Shown: positions 55,201 through 64,000 of the stretch, piece after piece
Layout: each line of letters opens with the position of its first letter
Numbering within the stretch: the stretch's first letter is position 1
Assembly (NCBI GenBank): GCA_021234535.1
Contig: CM037830.1
Location: 2,020,170 to 2,084,169 of the forward strand
Length of the DNA: 64,000 bases
Direction: 5' to 3'
DNA from: Stichopus chloronotus
Lineage: Eukaryota > Echinodermata > Holothuroidea > Aspidochirotida > Stichopodidae
Position numbers and translations under genes: made by a program
Notes under the pieces: model-generated
Told to the model about the DNA's origin: nothing
Database searches by the model: none
What the model saw: the letters and a program-made list of their open reading frames with translations, nothing else

Positions 55201-56310
55201 TAAATGGAAATGACTTGGTGGTTGTGCACATGGAGTGTCTTGATCACACATTCTTCAGTGCTGAGAATAACATGTAAGCCAAGTGGACCACTTAAAGGGA
55301 AGCAGATGTGCAAACTGAAACTATCATCAAATCATCTTACAAAACAAAAAGTACATGCCTTTACATCAGTGAAACACTGAGAAATATTTTGCAATGTTGC
55401 TCTGAGTGTTTAAGCTTAAAAGGATGGTCCAGTCACAAATTTAGCTTTGACATGTTTAAGAGTAAGTTAATCTGATCATTCTGATGAAACTTCCATTCAG
55501 TTCCCATGTGTAGTTTCTCGAAATATTATCAGTTGGAAGTTATCCCCTTTTCTACTAGATGTAAACTTGAAGCCAGCAGGAGTGACATCATCTCCTCACA
55601 TTGATGGACAGTTTTTTGTTTTCTTCATTATTGAACTTGTTGTTTTGACCTTGCTTGAAATCAATGGGTGGTCAGCTCAACTACTAGTTATGTGAAGGTT
55701 GCAAAACTCTCATACCCATCATACATTCACATTATCATAGTACTATATATTGAAGTATCACATTTGGTGTAAATTTTAAAAACATAAAATGCTTGATTAA
55801 TGTGAGGAGATGACATCATTCCTGCTTGCTTCAAGTCAACTTTTGGTAATAAATGTGACTTCAACTGCTAATATCTTGAGAACCACACACAGAAATTGAA
55901 TGGAAGTTTCAAAATAATGGTCAAATTTAGCATCTGTTTAACAGCTACTTTTGTGATTGGGCCATTCTTTTAATGAAGGCATCTAAATCTAGTGTTCATA
56001 AAGGTGGACATCCCAAAATTCACATGGTTTGGATGTTTAAGTGATGTTTGAAGTTAATTCGACTATTGTAAATTCCAAAGCTACAGTACAGTATGTCTGG
56101 CACCAAAGTAGGACATGCAATAGTCGTGTGCGGTTGGTGTGAGCGTAGTATGTAAATTTAATAATTGTGCAAATGTCAGAGAAATTTAATACCTTAGACA
56201 TAATGAAGCGGTCATTTGCAGGATCCTTTGGAGCGCTCACTTTGTACTTCATGGTATGGAAGAAGAGGACGGACATGATCTCGGCAGCACTCATACATGT
56301 TGTTGGATGT
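40101..56310 (-). CDS. TKT: Transketolase (whole gene, N-terminal exon missing)
   Basis: Ten minus-strand exons join in phase into about 586 residues, against roughly 625 for animal transketolases; about 36 N-terminal residues lie beyond the first exon found. Transketolase moves two-carbon ketol units between sugar phosphates in the pentose phosphate pathway, using thiamine diphosphate (ThDP) and a divalent metal. Seen in order: GHPT-type start with the first pocket His, SKGHAAP, EGHPTP, the metal/ThDP motif GDGE with FDIN 28 residues on, HGK, the catalytic Glu in AEQNM, the pyrimidine-domain [14 protein letters not shown], the phosphate-binding RSSRP, and the C-terminal [11 protein letters not shown] and EDHYPEGGLGEAV. 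No key residue is missing, so the enzyme should be active. The gene lies tail-to-tail with the SLC6 gene. Confidence 0.95.
40542..41935. mobile_element. hAT-like non-autonomous transposon (1.4 kb)
   Basis: CAGGGTTGGAAAACCTTGC at the left is matched exactly by GCAAGGTTTTCCAACCCTG at the right: a perfect 19-bp inverted terminal repeat. The flanks are CACAGACC (40534-40541) and CACAGGCC (41936-41943), an 8-bp target duplication with one change. Both features define the hAT superfamily. Internal frames are short (up to 111 codons) and unrecognised, so it probably depends on a transposase elsewhere. Confidence 0.85.
43531..43565. repeat. Perfect 15-bp hairpin with 5-base loop
   Basis: ATCTTTACCCCATCA (43531-43545), loop ATAAA, then TGATGGGGTAAAGAT (43551-43565). 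A diverged relative of the arm, GATCTTTACCCCCAT, recurs near 43640. It lies in a transketolase intron. Its role is unknown. Confidence 0.8.
43837..44053 (-). CDS. TKT: Transketolase exon: start of C-terminal domain
   Basis: The acceptor is GTTGTTACAG and the donor CCTGAAG|GTGAGA (phase 1). It encodes [20 protein letters not shown], then [13 protein letters not shown] and [10 protein letters not shown], the fold that closes the dimer. Confidence 0.94.
44147..44712 (-). mobile_element. AGGTCA-type element, inverted copy in transketolase intron
   Basis: Reverse-complemented, it starts TTTTTGGTTGCGATGATAAT, passes through a TGTGTG-type tract and 'cttgtaaacatgatatctcaagaag' units with TGACCT boxes on the plus strand (e.g. 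near 44349), and ends near 44147 with ATCATCAAAACCACAATGCA. Order and phrases match the copies at 110-1010 and 4195-4790. Confidence 0.7.
45280..45890. repeat. Possible low-complexity repeat with a doubled GATTTTGAAAAT phrase
   Basis: 'tttgattttgaaaatacatcccaaaa' (near 45751) and 'ctgattttgaaaatgtctcccaaaa' (near 45808) are diverged copies about 57 bases apart, each flanked by GGAAG/CCTTCC. Before them is a GGAGG-rich run. It has no coding function I can support. Confidence 0.35.
46024..46238 (-). CDS. TKT: Transketolase exon: pyrimidine-binding domain, second half
   Basis: The acceptor is TATCTGCTAG and the donor GCAAAG|GTTTGT (phase 0). It completes [19 protein letters not shown] and encodes [17 protein letters not shown] and [15 protein letters not shown]. 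The Arg of RSSRP matches the residue that grips the donor-sugar phosphate in known structures. Confidence 0.94.
46921..47336 (-). repeat. 52-bp minisatellite, 8 copies, spanning an exon-intron junction
   Basis: The unit AATAAATGGACACTGGTTAA... starts at 46921, 46973, 47025, 47077, 47129, 47181, 47233 and 47285, with almost no variation (one C/T change near 47105, one in the first copy). On the coding strand each unit contains the last 27 bases of the exon (ending GTCAGCATTG) followed by GTAAGTTAACC. The copy at 47285-47336 is the true junction; the seven others lie in the intron as near-exact copies of it. Confidence 0.95.
47310..47628 (-). CDS. TKT: Transketolase exon: catalytic Glu and pyrimidine-binding domain
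   Basis: The acceptor is TATCTTGTAG and the donor GCATTG|GTAAGT (phase 1). It encodes [28 protein letters not shown], then [20 protein letters not shown] with the catalytic Glu codon at 47478-47476, and [20 protein letters not shown]. It is the largest exon, and its 3' end is the part copied in the 52-bp array. Confidence 0.95.
48309..48505 (-). CDS. TKT: Transketolase exon: end of ThDP domain and linker
   Basis: The acceptor is CTCAAAATAG and the donor GACAAG|GTAATG (phase 0). It encodes [15 protein letters not shown], in which the His of WHGK contacts ThDP or substrate in the family, then a variable linker and PPSYKKGDK, joining IATR in the next exon. Confidence 0.93.
48643..49131. repeat. 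Degenerate ~20-24-bp array of GACTAGGTAAGATGGAAAGA units
   Basis: The plus strand repeats 'gactaggtaagatggaaagaaagg' with variation; AGGTAAG or TGGTAAG occurs at least 15 times. It fills most of the 741-bp transketolase intron. On the coding (minus) strand the units read CTTTCTTTCCATCTTACCTAG, a pyrimidine tract ending in TAG, which resembles a 3' splice site. On the plus strand AG|GTAAGA matches the 5' splice-site consensus. Confidence 0.9.
49247..49374 (-). CDS. TKT: Transketolase exon: ThDP domain, FNTYVVDGH segment
   Basis: The acceptor is CTTATTATCAG and the donor GCAGCAG|GTATCA. It encodes [20 protein letters not shown], then [24 protein letters not shown]-x-G and VDGH are family signatures. 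Confidence 0.94.
50487..50678 (-). CDS. TKT: Transketolase exon: ThDP/metal-binding motif
   Basis: The acceptor is GGTTTCCACAG and the donor CCTTTGG|GTAATT (phase 2). It encodes [20 protein letters not shown], then [19 protein letters not shown] (about 50656-50648) and the Asn of FDIN bind the metal that anchors the ThDP diphosphate. It ends RLRCEAFG. Confidence 0.95.
51267..51364 (-). CDS. TKT: Transketolase exon: ATGSLGQG segment
   Basis: The acceptor is TTCCACCCTCAG and the donor AAGGCTGG|GTAAGT (phase 2). It encodes [20 protein letters not shown], then [13 protein letters not shown]. The glycine-rich ATGSLGQG loop lines the cofactor site. Confidence 0.94.
53197..53304. repeat. 54-bp direct tandem duplication
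   Basis: GTTAATTAGTTTGCTGTTTT... ending CCATTTTCTTTTTA occurs at 53197-53250 and again at 53251-53304 without visible differences, so the duplication is recent. It lies within a transketolase intron. Confidence 0.9.
53736..53940. repeat. Degenerate CATACCA-rich stretch
   Basis: CATACCA, AATACCAAACC and CATACCATA variants recur about a dozen times, mixed with palindromes such as ACCATGGTAT. It resembles simple-sequence expansion that has drifted. No gene overlaps. Confidence 0.7.
54169..54282 (-). CDS. TKT: Transketolase exon: GHAAPILYA segment
   Basis: The acceptor is GTATGGTTAG and the donor ACCCCT|GTAAGT; phase 0 at both ends. It encodes [20 protein letters not shown], then [18 protein letters not shown]. 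The two His residues (KGH, EGH) are ThDP/substrate contacts in the family. Confidence 0.94.
55031..55044 (+). repeat. Poly-C homopolymer (14 C)
   Basis: A C run after CATTCT, followed by TTAACACAC. Slippage-prone and intronic. Confidence 0.8.
55420..55969. mobile_element. TTAA-flanked foldback element with long inverted repeats
   Basis: TTAA (55416-55419) then AAGGATGGTCCAGTCACAAA; the right end CCATTCTT is followed by TTAA (55970-55973). The terminal arms pair over about 25 bp with mismatches. Inner segments also pair: CAGGAGTGACATCATCTCCT at the left with AGGAGATGACATCATTCCTG at the right. At 550 bp with no coding frame, it is a piggyBac-type MITE by its TTAA duplication. Confidence 0.75.
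56193..56310 (-). CDS. TKT: Transketolase first exon found: [12 protein letters not shown] segment
   Basis: The acceptor is TTGCTTTACAG and the donor TCTAAG|GTATTA. The exon begins with the last base of a codon (A), so the preceding exon must end in two bases, GG if it encodes the usual SG|HPT. It encodes [20 protein letters not shown], then [10 protein letters not shown]. Its first His is a ThDP-pocket residue. The initiator exon is not in view. Confidence 0.93.
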
Positions 56311-56785
56311 CTGTAAAGCAAATAGAGCAACATTTTGTGGTAAGATCAAGAAGGGATTTGTGAAGCGTACAGTATGTGTAAATTTTACGTAAAAGATACA
56401 AAAGGGATACAGCTGCGAGATATTCCTCCAATTGGATTTATAGTAAACTACACTGAACAATTAAACATGTTTAATGATTACTATTGTTATAACACCCTAT
56501 TTATTCTTATGCATATGATTTGAGGATAAGTGGTCACATGCCATGCATGATTTGTACTATCATCTCGATGATGATGTTCAGCCGTGGGTAGTGCATCATG
56601 GGTTAGTTAGTTCATTGTGGGTTAGTACATAAAGGCAATGAGTCCATGATGGTTGCAGTGCAGTACGCACATGCTGCAACATCAATAAGGGATTGTGCAT
56701 TGCATATCCTAAGTAATATTAAGGCAATATCCTCTTTGTCTTATCAAATCAAATTTTGACATAATTTTTTAGGTGTTAAATAAAA

Positions 56786-56951
56786 CAAATAATGAATGCT
56801 TATAAGTGCAATTGCATGAATAATTTCATTCGTCGAATGATTGAATGTTCTTCTAAACTCGGCTTGGTCTCAATATATAGAACATCCAGTCTTTCAACAA
56901 ATGAAATTATTCATAATGTACTACTGCACTCATGAATATTCATTATTTGTA
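56786..56951. repeat. Long imperfect hairpin (about 70-bp arms)
   Basis: ACAAATAATGAAT at the left pairs with ATTCATTATTTGT at the right. Inside, ATGAATAATTTCATT pairs with AATGAAATTATTCAT, and GAATGTTCT with AGAACATCC. It is a foldback MITE-like structure, with no clear target duplication. Confidence 0.65.
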
Positions 56952-58459
56952 CACTAACTAAAACATACTATGCAAGGGTGATCTGATAGCAGACTTCAGC
57001 CACAGTACCATAACATTTTAAGGTACTGTACAACTCATAAACAGTGTGTGAAAAGCAAACCTGGGGAACAAGTCATTTAACCCACTGACCTATATTTGCA
57101 TGGAACACAAGCACAATATATTAGCTCAAGTTGTACTTTCAGTACTAGCAAAAGCACTGTAGCTTTGAATTGTCTTTTGATGGGCGATGCTCTGCGATAT
57201 TACCACCTGGAGCAACAATCTGTAGTTAACTTTATGGTGTCAAGCGATAGATGCTAGACTAGTATACAACAAACCATTACGGACAGACAATACATCAACC
57301 CCAGAAGCAGAACTTCCTTCCTTGTATGAAATAGTAAAGGCAGCATAGCTGCCACTTCCAAGTAAAGGTTACTGCATTATTTCCTCACATAAAGGATCAA
57401 GGATCCATTATTTACCTTGCAAAGTTAAACTTGAAATATTGTAAGCTAACGCATCCAGTTCTTATACAGCACACAGACACAAGTAACTCTCAAATGATGT
57501 TAACAGTGACTGCAATATTGTCTAAAATGAAACCACAAAATTAAAATTTTATGACAAGATTGCAACATTTTGTCTGAAAAAAGACAATCACTGTTGGTCT
57601 CACAACTCACTGAATGCACCTAAACTGTGATTTATGCAGCAGCACTGTTTCCTTGAATGAAAGAAACTGACTAAGAGGACTGAAAATTTTGTGACAAATG
57701 TACATTTATGACAAATAGAGACCTGCAAACACAACTACTGTAGACATGCTGTACAAACCTAATGAATACACATGCACACACAACCGTTAAGAGGGTAACC
57801 AGTTGTTTTTAATTAAAGATTCTTCTTTTTTTTGGTAATATTTTTTTTCAACTGGCCTAAATACACTTGTCATTTTACTTATCAAGCAAAATGTTTCATT
57901 GAAATTTTGAGGAAAACTAAAAGATGAGAAAACATATCAACAACACCAGCACTGGCATTTTATTACCCAGATCCAAAGTTACTACCCAGTTCCTTCAGAA
58001 AGTGAAAAAAGACATACAGTAACCGCTGTGTGAGCACACTGTGTCAGATCGTCACCTACCATACAGAGCAAATAGCTCAAAATGGAATTTTCTTCTTTTT
58101 CTCAAGGAAAAAAAGGTAGTCCAATTCATGAGAGGGTGTAGGCAAGTGTAAGTCACATACTGTAAGATTCTGCCACACAAATGTGATGTACAGTACTGTG
58201 GAAATACAAATTTGTTAACAACCAAGTTGCCATTTTGGTCGGGTGCCCAACGGGTATGAGAGAAAATTACCTGATTCCGCGTTATAGGAATCAATGAAAA
58301 CATTTAACAACGCAATGAACACAAGATATAGCTCATGAAATACAAAGCCGCTCATTAGACACAAACAAAATTAACATAATATGTCAATAAAATGAGATCA
58401 AATGACCATTTGAATTTATCCTAACCATTTTTTCCACATAATGCAACCATCATGTTACA

Positions 58460-58620
58460 CAGTGGGAGGTGAACTGGTGTGCACTTGGGAGCAAACTGGT
58501 AGGCCTTCTAGGGTGAACTGGTAACCAGTCTGGGGCGACTGGTAATTTTGGGGCAAACTGGTTGGGGGCAAACTTGCAAGGGGAAGAAACAACCAGTTAG
58601 CCTTCAGAGTTGCCCCTACT
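58460..58620. repeat. Degenerate AACTGGT-rich tandem stretch
   Basis: GTGAACTGGTG, GCAAACTGGTAGG, GTGAACTGGTAACC, GCGACTGGTAA, GCAAACTGGTTGG recur at about 20-30-base spacing with GGGG tracts. Function unknown; probably simple repeat decay. Confidence 0.6.
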
Positions 58621-61600
58621 GTACTTCTCAACCAACCCCTTAACTTTTATATCTGATCAGTGTATATGTTGTAAACAGTACAGTAGGTTCCCTTTTGGTA
58701 ATATGAAAGTCAGCTTGCAATGAGCTTAGCCTATACTGAAATGTTCTACAGTATTTACCAGAACAAACCTACAGTACAAGTGATGTTACAGTCTGTAGCT
58801 TGAAGCCCCCACTATTTGAGCTGTGCTGCCCTGAGCTATGCTGGTCTATAGTAGTGTTTGCACTGGTAGGTTACCAAGTACCCAACCAAAGTCAGGGCCC
58901 AGTTTTGAAATTACCACCCATATGTGGACAGTTTCAATAATGTACATTGCACACTGTTTGTTATGTTCCAAGAAAAGCAAGTAATCAAACACAATAAGAT
59001 TCTAAACTCTTAGAATGTATTGGATAATGGTTTGGAAGTAACCATAAACTGAGCTTTAACAACTATCTATGTCAAACCATCCCTAGAGAAGTATACTACA
59101 GAAGTGTCTGCCTAGAATGACAAACAGTGGAAGTGGCAAATAGCCGATACACATCTACCTGTAGTAGAATACAGCAGTAACAATGTAGCAACCAACTAAC
59201 ACCTGCACTGTGTCTCTTAAGGTTTATATACAACATACAACACAATGTGTGGCAAAGTTCAGCATGTCTAGGAACACTTCAAAGTCATGCCCCTATATGA
59301 GCTACATGGTTTTATACTGAACGTGCAACTATACTTTATTATCGCGACTTCACAACGAACTCTCATCCAAACAGAAGTTACTGTATACTGTATGTTTGGA
59401 TATCCAGGTACCCGACCAAGTCAGCCATCAGTCCAGCCATCATTTGGACCACCTATCTTTGGACAAAAAAATTAAAAAAAAAAAAATAGCAGGGACAATT
59501 TAAAGAATCAAGATGTTGTAGACGGAAAAGATATATGCTGTCATGCTGTTAAAAAAACAGTCAGCCGTTTAAACGGAATCCAATTCTGCTAAACCCTTAA
59601 AAGAATTTCCTGCATAAACTTACTCAATGACTTTTCATTTTTTCTCTTACTGCAATGTTAGACATTCAAACATTGTAATCTGCCACCTTTTAACTGCATA
59701 CAGGCAGGGAATAAACTGTGGTTTTACTGCCTAATTACTGTGTCACTCTTGATAACTCTTGATACAAATGTACTATAGCTAGACAATGTAGCTAATCCCC
59801 TAAATTACTGTCTTGATTCTGGGACATAACCCATACAAATAGCAAAAAGCACCGTTAGCTCTTTCAGTCGATGCTAGGGAAGCTCATTTTCTGTTGTCAA
59901 AGGAAACAAACCCTGTTTTCATCTCTCTGATTCCTGCTAATTCTTCTCCATTTTGAAAGATGCCAACTGGCATAAAATGACATAGCATGTTTGCCATAAC
60001 AAAATCTATTTATGGGTTTATGGGGGTTTTCCCCAAGTCTCATGGTCAGTCTTGCAGAACAGTCAAATGATTGGGTGAAAACACAAATTTTTTATCAGAA
60101 CAAAATAATTACTATTGCTTCAAAACTAAAATGTTCATTGAAACGATGCACATGTCATGTGAAGCAAACTGTCTTGAGAACACTTTTGAAGTTGAAAAGT
60201 CCCCAAAAGTCTCATGAAAAGAAACCTGTAGGTAAGATCATGTACTGTACAGGATTTCAAAAATTTTAAGTAATGATATTCTAACATAGTGGGTGCATAG
60301 CGAATAGCCTAATCACCTCGGCGACCATACCACAGCAAACAATAAACTTTTGGTACTTTGCGGACTTCACATTTTTGCGAGAAACATTTAAATTGTTTTT
60401 GTTTTGTTCATTGATCCCAGTCACTTAAAAAATGTTTAGATGAAAGGTTTGAAGTAGCAGGATGTTGTCTTTGTGAAGGGCTTTGATCATAGAAATAAAT
60501 GTTCATTCAGTATATGCATTGATATGTGTTGTGATATATGCTCACTGACACTTTGCAGATGGTGTGCACACACAGGCCTAAGCTTACGTTTTTATATTGA
60601 CATTAAATGCAGTAAAGGAGGTATACATAGAATCTTTGGGAAACACTTGCTAACATTGATTTCTTTTTTACATAACTTGGAAAATGTTGACCATGAGTAA
60701 AAAATATGGGCATTCATTTACAAGAATAGTAATTTATTTCATTTTTTGGTACAGAACACGGATGAAGCATTTGGGATACATACTTCAGTGAATTTATTTA
60801 CCAGTTATTTTCCGACATAACCTTTTAGAAAACCATGTGTGATATGAATTACCATTTTTCATCAATTGATTTTTCTTTCATTTATTGAAAAACTGCGGGT
60901 ATGACAACCATAGATATTTCAAAGCTGCTGGGCACATGCAACTTGGAACATCCCAAAGTGTCATTTACGGCCATCTGGGGGTTCTGAAAAGATATGCTTC
61001 GTGCCAACGGATGGTGGCACTCTGCATAGATGGTGAAGGAAACACCCCTCTAATACATTTTCATTCTGTGAACTTTATTTTAGTTTTATTTTGTTCATGG
61101 GTGCAGATGCAAAAAGAATAAAAGTTTACACCATGAACTGGCGACAACTCCATCCCCTCAGACCAATCCCTCCCTATGCAGCAGATCTCTTGACTCCCTG
61201 ATCTGAAATCCTGGTTTAAGCCCTGCGATCGGATATATGGACTGAGCTTACCAAAGTCCGAATATTATTCTACGGTATGCTGTCACAGTGCTGTGCTCTG
61301 CTGTGCTGCAAGCTGTGCTGTGTGAGCACACAGAGTAACACAAGATCATTGAATACTTTTCAAACAACTTTAAACAGTGATCTCAAAATAAAAGTTACCA
61401 TTGAGTTTCACTCTCCACATAAAAAAAACCCCAAACAGTTATTTAGGACAATTTTGAAGAGATAATGTAAGAGGGAACTGACACCCCTGGTATCAGGGGA
61501 CTAACGCCGATGTGTACCTAGAACCCACAGACAATGGTACCAGAAGACTGTTCTGTCAAAAGTGAATTTTTGAAGGCAGGCAGTTGAGCCAAAAGAAATC

Positions 61601-63597
61601 AAAGAGTCTTCACACTGGTCTAACCTTGCATATTTGTTCTATAGCTCAACCTTTAGTTTCAAGAATAAGTCTTTAATTCTGCTTCTTCAACTGTACAGTG
61701 AGGTCATCAAGGTCGTGCTGTTTTCACAAAAACATATCACTTGCCAAATTCACAGAGAAAAAGAAAAAAATACTGTCCTTGTTGGAACTGCGTACTTTTT
61801 AAACTAATCCAAACAAGGAATAAAATATCATTGTGTGTGCACTTTTTTCTGGGTTTGATAATAAAGCAAAAGGTTTTGAATAAACAATCAGTGTGGATAG
61901 TGCTCACAACCGGATACAGCAAAAAAATGTAACTCTTTTATTTCCTCGAAGAAAAATTCTACTATGTACAATGGTTGCATTGTCTACATTTATACATCCA
62001 ACCTGCTTCACAAAAGTAACACTTTGAGGTTCACTTAGTCATTTGATGGGGACCTGAGGGGAAACATCTTGTGTTCGTCACTTTGAATACACCCTAATAA
62101 CAAACTCAGTCCAATCATGATAAAGAGCAACAAAGCATATTAAGTACATGCTTACTAAATGCAAAGTAGGATTACATTATATTATAGTAATGTGCATGTG
62201 CCATAAGGTGATTCTGAATGCTCCACTGCTTCCAGCCTCAATGGGCCAATACAGTAATTCAATCTGGCCAGAAATATTGTAACACAAAACATATTAGTTT
62301 AAAAAGGAAACAATACCTTGGACTCTAGTCAATATATTTTCACAAAGTAAAGGGATTTATATAACTAAAATAAATGATACTTCAATATTCAAAATTACAT
62401 TTTCTTCTAGTGCATGTCAAACTTTCAATCAGTTTGTCACTATTGCTTTTAAGAAAGAAAAAAAACAATTTCATATATTGCAGTGTCTTATTATACCTTA
62501 CCTGCCCTACACTGGGACAGGTTCATGCAGAGTACAGTACTTTGAAAGCAGCCTTTCTGAATCTTTCTGCAAATGTTAAAATGTTACTGTCTTCATGAGT
62601 CCCATCTGCTGTTTTGTAATTTGAATCAAGAAATATTCCTGGACATCCAATCAAGGACCCACATCAGGATGTATTAGAAGGAAGTTATCATCCCAGGTGA
62701 TGAACTTCTCATCCTTACATTCAAATCATTGATGAAAGTTCACCGGTCAATTGATCATCAAAAATTTCCTTTTCTTTATGCCTTAATAACAAAATAAAGT
62801 TATTTCATGAATATCACTTGAAACAGACTTGAGGAAACTATCAATCCAGGGGTGTATCACAGTATTCTAACGGTCGCTGTTAAGGACAATTTTTGAAGAA
62901 ATTGGTGTCAAACCTGATTGTGGTCAATGACATATCATGCAGCTATGACCTCTTGTATGCCATACATAAACTAAACCAACTTTAAATTTTAAAATAAAAT
63001 GAGAAAATATATGATATACAGTATTATGACCAGCAAAGTAAGCAAGTGCTGGAACTTGGTAAAGAGTTTTTAAGACCCTTTATTGGTGAAATGAACCATC
63101 TTGTCATTGTGTTTAATTCATGTCCAATTCTAACACTATCTCTCAACACCCACAGGGAGATTTTGAACTAGACGAGCAACGTGACTACAGTAATGTCAAT
63201 AATTAAATCATCAAACATGGCTATCGAATCATGTTCAGTACTGTAGCTCCACAAGATGCTCATAACTGTTAGACAGAGTTACAGTACAACCTTTTTAAAA
63301 CATCCTGATGTCAATTGCCATGTAATTGGGCGATTCCAATCTATCAATTATTTCCTCTTTTCTAACCAACATTATATTACTGATAGAGAGATCATCCTAA
63401 ACTGGAATTTTGTCAAGTCGCATCAAGTGGTATTCAATATTGTGATGGAGGTACTGTATGACTCTTTATGTACCTAAAACTCAGGAACTGTCTACTTTGT
63501 TGTAAGGTCCACTAATATCTAGACATACAGGTCAACCTGTACAAATGTTAAGATGAGAAGTTAAAATGGTTCCCTTTCAAAGCATCAAAACCTTCCA

Positions 63598-64000
63598 AAG
63601 AAAGCCAGAAGGCACAAATACATTGTGGTTTCGATGATGCAATCACGAACATTCTTTCCGACTTTCACATAAAGCAGTGGCATGAGCGTGTGTCACAAAC
63701 TAGAGCTCTGTGGTTCATATGAAATACGAGATCTGTACAAGCTTCCTGTCTTGAGACTTATCATGTTTTATAAGGTATTTAATATGACCCTTGTTGATCT
63801 CAAATAAGCTTTGACCTGGACTAAGTACAACAGGGTTCTTGTACTCAATGAGCTATGTACTGTACTTACATTTAAGCTTTCCTTTTGAGATATGTTTACA
63901 AGAATTTCTTAATGTGACAGTCGCAGCCACTGACCTAAAATGTCTTTTGACCTTCACCAGTTCACCATAGTCAATAGAACTCTTGTACTCAGTAAGATAC
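63598..64000 (-). mobile_element. AGGTCA-type element, inverted, cut by the window end
   Basis: AAAGAAAGCCAGAAGGC (from 63598) reverse-complements to the GGCTTTCTGG-like end seen at 6480 and 35695. GTGGTTTCGATGATGCAATC follows, then inverted units ('gcttcctgtcttgagacttatcatgtttta', 'cttgtactcaatgagctatg', TGACCT boxes). It continues past 64000. Confidence 0.7.

Larger units (their letters stand above)
56311..64000. other. Probable first large intron or 5' flank of transketolase
   Basis: I searched the minus strand for the missing ~36-residue N-terminal exon and saw nothing matching. It contains the foldback at 56786-56951, an 'aactggt'-rich degenerate stretch at 58460-58620, and an inverted AGGTCA-type element from 63598. 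Open frames on both strands look like noise. Confidence 0.5.

Noticed and set aside
56311..64000. Search for the missing N-terminal transketolase exon
   Set aside because: No minus-strand segment encoding the usual LRI-SI-AT-SGSG stretch followed by a donor was found; it is probably beyond 64000.
1..64000. tRNA and rRNA genes
   Set aside because: No cloverleaf with paired A/B boxes and no ribosomal core sequence was seen on either strand.

Overview
This is animal nuclear DNA: AT-rich, with multi-exon genes that have GT-AG introns, long intergenic stretches and many small non-autonomous transposon copies. Nothing is prokaryotic. Protein style (a metazoan SLC6 transporter and an animal-type transketolase) and the load of short inverted-repeat elements fit a marine invertebrate deuterostome, perhaps an echinoderm. 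That placement is inference; the sequence does not fix the species. Two protein-coding genes are well supported, and they converge. LAYOUT. 1-6500: degenerate minisatellite-like repeats (units of roughly 100-140 bp, rich in AGGTCA half-sites) with a second repeat family at 2940-3400. 6500-20503: about 14 kb with no recognisable gene, only homopolymer tracts, hairpins and weak open frames; it may hold the promoter and untranslated first exon(s) of the transporter. 20504-35800 (+): a sodium/chloride-coupled SLC6 transporter, 14 coding exons, 591 residues from the ATG at 20543, most like the creatine/taurine/GABA branch. A possible alternative last exon lies at 38157-38225. 40101-56310 (-): transketolase, ten coding exons covering about 586 residues from the first ThDP-pocket histidine to the stop; the first ~36 residues are not in the window. 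56311-64000: probably the first large intron of the transketolase gene, or its upstream region, with no exon found. The genes do not form a functional unit: one is a plasma-membrane solute carrier, the other a cytosolic enzyme of the non-oxidative pentose phosphate pathway. They share a 4.3-kb convergent 3' zone in which their transcripts may overlap. MOST UNUSUAL. Splice signals lie inside tandem repeats in both genes. In transketolase, a 52-bp unit repeated eight times carries the last 27 bases of an exon plus its 5' splice site. In the transporter, a 20-bp unit including a 5' splice site is duplicated, with a third partial copy. A third array in a transketolase intron consists of AGGTAAG units, which on the coding strand look like repeated 3' splice sites. 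Also notable: a GC-AG intron, a transposon end placed directly before the last transporter exon, arrays of perfect DR1 nuclear-receptor motifs, and several transposons whose termini and target duplications can be read directly (two hAT-like, two TTAA-flanked).
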